DNA from: a virus
IMG/VR virus record: IMGVR_UViG_3300020477_000174
Span: 1-20,016 of that record
Length of the DNA: 20,016 nt
Direction: 5' to 3' (one strand)
Program-made: the position numbers and the translations under genes
Shown here: positions 18,453 through 20,016 of the stretch, in pieces
How the letters are laid out: every line of letters begins with the position of its first letter
How positions within the stretch are numbered: position 1 is the stretch's first letter
The notes under the pieces: model-generated
The model's database searches: none
Seen by the model: only the letters and a program-made list of their open reading frames with translations
What the model was told of the DNA's origin: nothing

Positions 18453-19195
18453 GCGATGGCTCTAATGTTAATCATCGGCGGAACAACTATTGAGCTTCCC
18501 GTGCCATCAAAATTTGCTGGTGAGTGCAAATCGCACTCATTGGAGCTGCCATACTCGCGTGCTTGGAACTTGATTGTTTTTGCAGAACCCCAGCTAGCCA
18601 CGCGGCCAATCGCCGTGTCGGCGCTGCCGCCGATTTGAAAGACCCATGGGAAGGTCTCGTAGGTCTCTGCCAGTGATGCGCCAGCGGATCGCCTAAACGC
18701 CGTCACCTCGTCGCTGTCGAGGAAGAGCTTCCAGTGCGTGATCGCATTGGTATCGTTATATCCAAGCAGTGCGTGAAAGGTGAACAACACACGGGTTGTG
18801 CCTGTCGGTGGAGTGTAAGCGAACGAACTCCCTGTCACATCGGCGTAGGTGGTTGTCAGCGCCTGCATCGCGCTCACAGTTGGCGCGGTATAGGAGCCAC
18901 TCAAAACAGTTTGCGCCATGCCGTTGCAGATGAGTGATATTTCTTCGATCACCTCGCCTGCGCGATATCCGACCCATTCGGGAGCGGTCGCGCCGCTGTT
19001 CATTTGCAACTTTTGCCCAGCGGTGCCTTTCGCCAGCCTCTCGTAGTTACTTGACCCTCGAAACAGGATATCTCCTGCCGCGTCACTGCCCATCGCAATT
19101 TTTGGCCCTGTGACCGCCCCAGGCGCGATGTTCGCCGTCGCGACCTCTGACGTTGCGAGCGTTCGAACTCCGCTAGTTACTTTCGTCAGCGCCAT
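18449..19195 (-). CDS. Tail fibre / receptor-binding protein
   Basis: A 248-residue protein from ATG 19195 (MALTKVTSGVRTLATSEVAT), with GAGG about seven bases upstream and the family-like start; an earlier in-frame ATG at 19225 lies inside the previous gene. Residues 38-75 hold the phage-fibre element GDILFRGSSNYERLAKGTAG then QKLQMNSGATAPEW, which recurs in many tail-tip and fibre proteins. The C-terminal 165 residues are Thr/Ser/Gly/Ala rich with predicted beta strands (TTRVLFTFHALLGY, ITHWKLFLDSD) and probably form the receptor-binding head. It fits a short fibre. The receptor is unknown. Confidence 0.85.
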   Translation of the reverse strand: MALTKVTSGVRTLATSEVATANIAPGAVTGPKIAMGSDAAGDILFRGSSNYERLAKGTAGQKLQMNSGATAPEWVGYRAGEVIEEISLICNGMAQTVLSGSYTAPTVSAMQALTTTYADVTGSSFAYTPPTGTTRVLFTFHALLGYNDTNAITHWKLFLDSDEVTAFRRSAGASLAETYETFPWVFQIGGSADTAIGRVASWGSAKTIKFQAREYGSSNECDLHSPANFDGTGSSIVVPPMINIRAIA

Positions 19196-19406
19196 CTTCC
19201 ACCTCGTCTTTTTGCAAACTTGCAATCAATTGTGCGGTAAAAAATTCTATGCTGCCGACCGTCTGGTCGAGCGCCCGGCTACGTTCTGCGCGTTGAAGCT
19301 GAAGCTCTTTAATTTGGCTCGCGAAATACTTTTGCTGATCTGTCAGATCGTCCGATGAGTACGATTTGTCTCCGAGCCTCACCACATTTTCCCCCGCCTC
19401 TACCAT
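19173..19406 (-). CDS. Small coiled-coil phage protein, DUF6447-like (77 aa)
   Basis: A 77-residue protein: VVRLGDKSYSSDDLTDQQKY, then a helix LQLQRAERSRALDQTVGSIE and an acidic end. The 'L-G-D-K-x-Y-x-x-D-x-L-x-x-x-x-x-x-x-x-x-x-I-x-x-x-x-x-x-x' layout followed by one coiled coil is common in small proteins next to phage fibre genes (DUF6447-like). It could be a fibre chaperone. It overlaps the fibre gene start by 23 nt and the upstream gene stop by 7 nt. Confidence 0.68.
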   Translation of the reverse strand: MVEAGENVVRLGDKSYSSDDLTDQQKYFASQIKELQLQRAERSRALDQTVGSIEFFTAQLIASLQKDEVEDGADESN

Positions 19407-19759
19407 GACGCGGGCGCTCCTGTCAGAGATGTCGGCGTGATATGCTCGTTCACGCTGGCCTGCACGTTGGCTTCAACGTCGGATTTGATCACCTTGTTCA
19501 TATCGCCGTCTCGATCAGAATCGGTTTTCCAAATCCAGCCTAGGATCTGATCCTTGGTCAAATCATCGAAAGGCGTAAACGATGCGTCTTTGTCGTACGC
19601 GATCATCGTTGTGCCATGCGCAGACGACGAATAGGTCTTGCCGTCTTTTTCTTCTGTTCCAGAGCAGACCCACGGCACCTCAAACACAACATTGCTTTTG
19701 CCGTCATGCGTCGGATAGTACGCCAAATCCGATACATCCCATTTCATAGTAGCAGCCAT
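19400..19759 (-). CDS. DUF7936-like phage protein (119 aa)
   Basis: A 119-residue protein with ATG 19759 preceded by AAAGGA about eight bases upstream. Pattern: MKWDVSDLAYYPTHDGKSNV, VFEVPWVCSGTEEKDGK, then FTPFDDLTKDQILGWIWKT and an ending SLTGAPASW. This 'V-x-x-v-x-W-x-c...f-x-p-x-d-x-L-t-x-x-q-x-x-x-W...G-x-P-x-W' layout is what I know as DUF7936, found near tail-fibre genes of marine podoviruses. It is probably a small virion or assembly protein; function unknown. Confidence 0.75.
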   Translation of the reverse strand: MAATMKWDVSDLAYYPTHDGKSNVVFEVPWVCSGTEEKDGKTYSSSAHGTTMIAYDKDASFTPFDDLTKDQILGWIWKTDSDRDGDMNKVIKSDVEANVQASVNEHITPTSLTGAPASW

Positions 19760-19773
19760 TTTTAAAATCCTTT

Positions 19774-20016
19774 CTATTCGGTTTCAGATTTTTCTGGCTC
19801 AACGATTACTTTGCCGTCATCGTCAGTCCACTCTGTGTCATACATATGCTGATCTTTCCGCTCACCAACGACCATCCACGACACTGTGTCAGTGCAGTCA
19901 GAGTCTTGTGCTTCGATGGTCAAGGTCGCGCTGGATACGCTGCCGCGCACTGCGGTCCAGCCAGTTTCGTTGGTGGTAAAACATTGAACGTCGCGGCAAA
20001 GAACCTCGAACGTCCC
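19774..20016 (-). CDS. Hypothetical tail-region protein (partial, N-terminus off window)
   Basis: The C-terminal 80 codons of a gene entering from the right edge. The visible part has alternating strands with two Cys (FEVLCRDVQCFTT), VRGSVSSATLTIEAQDSDC, then VSWMVVGERKDQHMYD and an acidic end (IVEPEKSETE). The 'SWMVVGERxDxHMxDTxWTDxxGxVIxEP' type ending recurs in structural-region proteins of related phages as far as I recall. Role not known. It lies 14 nt upstream of the DUF7936-like gene, same operon. Confidence 0.7.
   Translation of the reverse strand, partial: GTFEVLCRDVQCFTTNETGWTAVRGSVSSATLTIEAQDSDCTDTVSWMVVGERKDQHMYDTEWTDDDGKVIVEPEKSETE

Noticed and set aside
18449-19195. Diversity-generating retroelement acting on the tail fibre (as in phage BPP-1)
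   Set aside because: No reverse transcriptase, template repeat or variable-repeat pair is seen in the window.
1-20016. CRISPR array, insertion sequence or transposase
   Set aside because: No regularly spaced repeat-spacer units, no terminal inverted repeats with transposase-like ORFs; only the att direct repeats and local hairpins were found.

Overview
This 20 kb window is a temperate tailed phage, most likely a podovirus-type member of Caudoviricetes infecting an alphaproteobacterium. The phage call rests on an uninterrupted set of head, packaging, lysis and tail-fibre genes. The podovirus type is inferred from the T7-like head-tail connector (portal) followed by a Bbp19-like protein and a scaffold. 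The host guess rests on a 50-nt initiator tRNA 3' fragment of a form I recall from alphaproteobacteria, a GTA-type 3TM holin, and a moderately GC-rich base composition. Family names are given from recognised motifs and memory; no search was run.

Layout. (1) Bases 1-5391, minus strand: packaging and head operon read right to left: small terminase, three short ORFs, large terminase, three short proteins (two proline-rich), portal, Bbp19-like protein, scaffold running off the left edge. (2) 5405-5444: a minus-strand intrinsic terminator directly upstream of the small terminase. (3) 5543-9148, minus strand: accessory operon of a Cro-like HTH, a VRR-NUC nuclease, a double-HTH protein, a small HTH protein, an orphan C5 cytosine methyltransferase, a zinc-ribbon protein, an unknown, a DUF6362-like and a DUF7220-like protein. 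(4) 9149-9251: divergent control region with repeated GGTAAC elements. (5) 9252-13761, plus strand: a possible winged-helix protein, an XRE repressor-like protein, a PD-(D/E)XK nuclease, small proteins, a putative single-strand annealing protein, an excisionase-like HTH and a DUF6378-like protein. (6) 13762-14061: no gene, several strong hairpins including a bidirectional terminator. (7) 14062-15336, minus strand: tyrosine integrase. (8) 15337-15712: attachment region with a tRNA-fMet 3' fragment, flanking direct repeats and a terminator. (9) 15713-20016, minus strand: late operon of tail and fibre proteins, lysis genes, endolysin and a metallophosphoesterase.

How it works together. Phage genes lie on both sides of the att core, so this looks like attP of an unintegrated (circular, permuted or concatemeric) genome rather than a prophage end. 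If the genome is circular, the head operon leaving on the left and the fibre operon entering on the right are probably one continuous late block. Lysogeny is controlled from the 9.1-9.25 kb switch, integration uses the integrase at the fMet tRNA site, and the small HTH protein at 13130 is a candidate excisionase. The nuclease and annealing protein form a likely recombination pair. No polymerase, primase or helicase is present here. Most notable: the integrase lacks the usual first catalytic arginine, and the attachment region is rich in ordered repeats.
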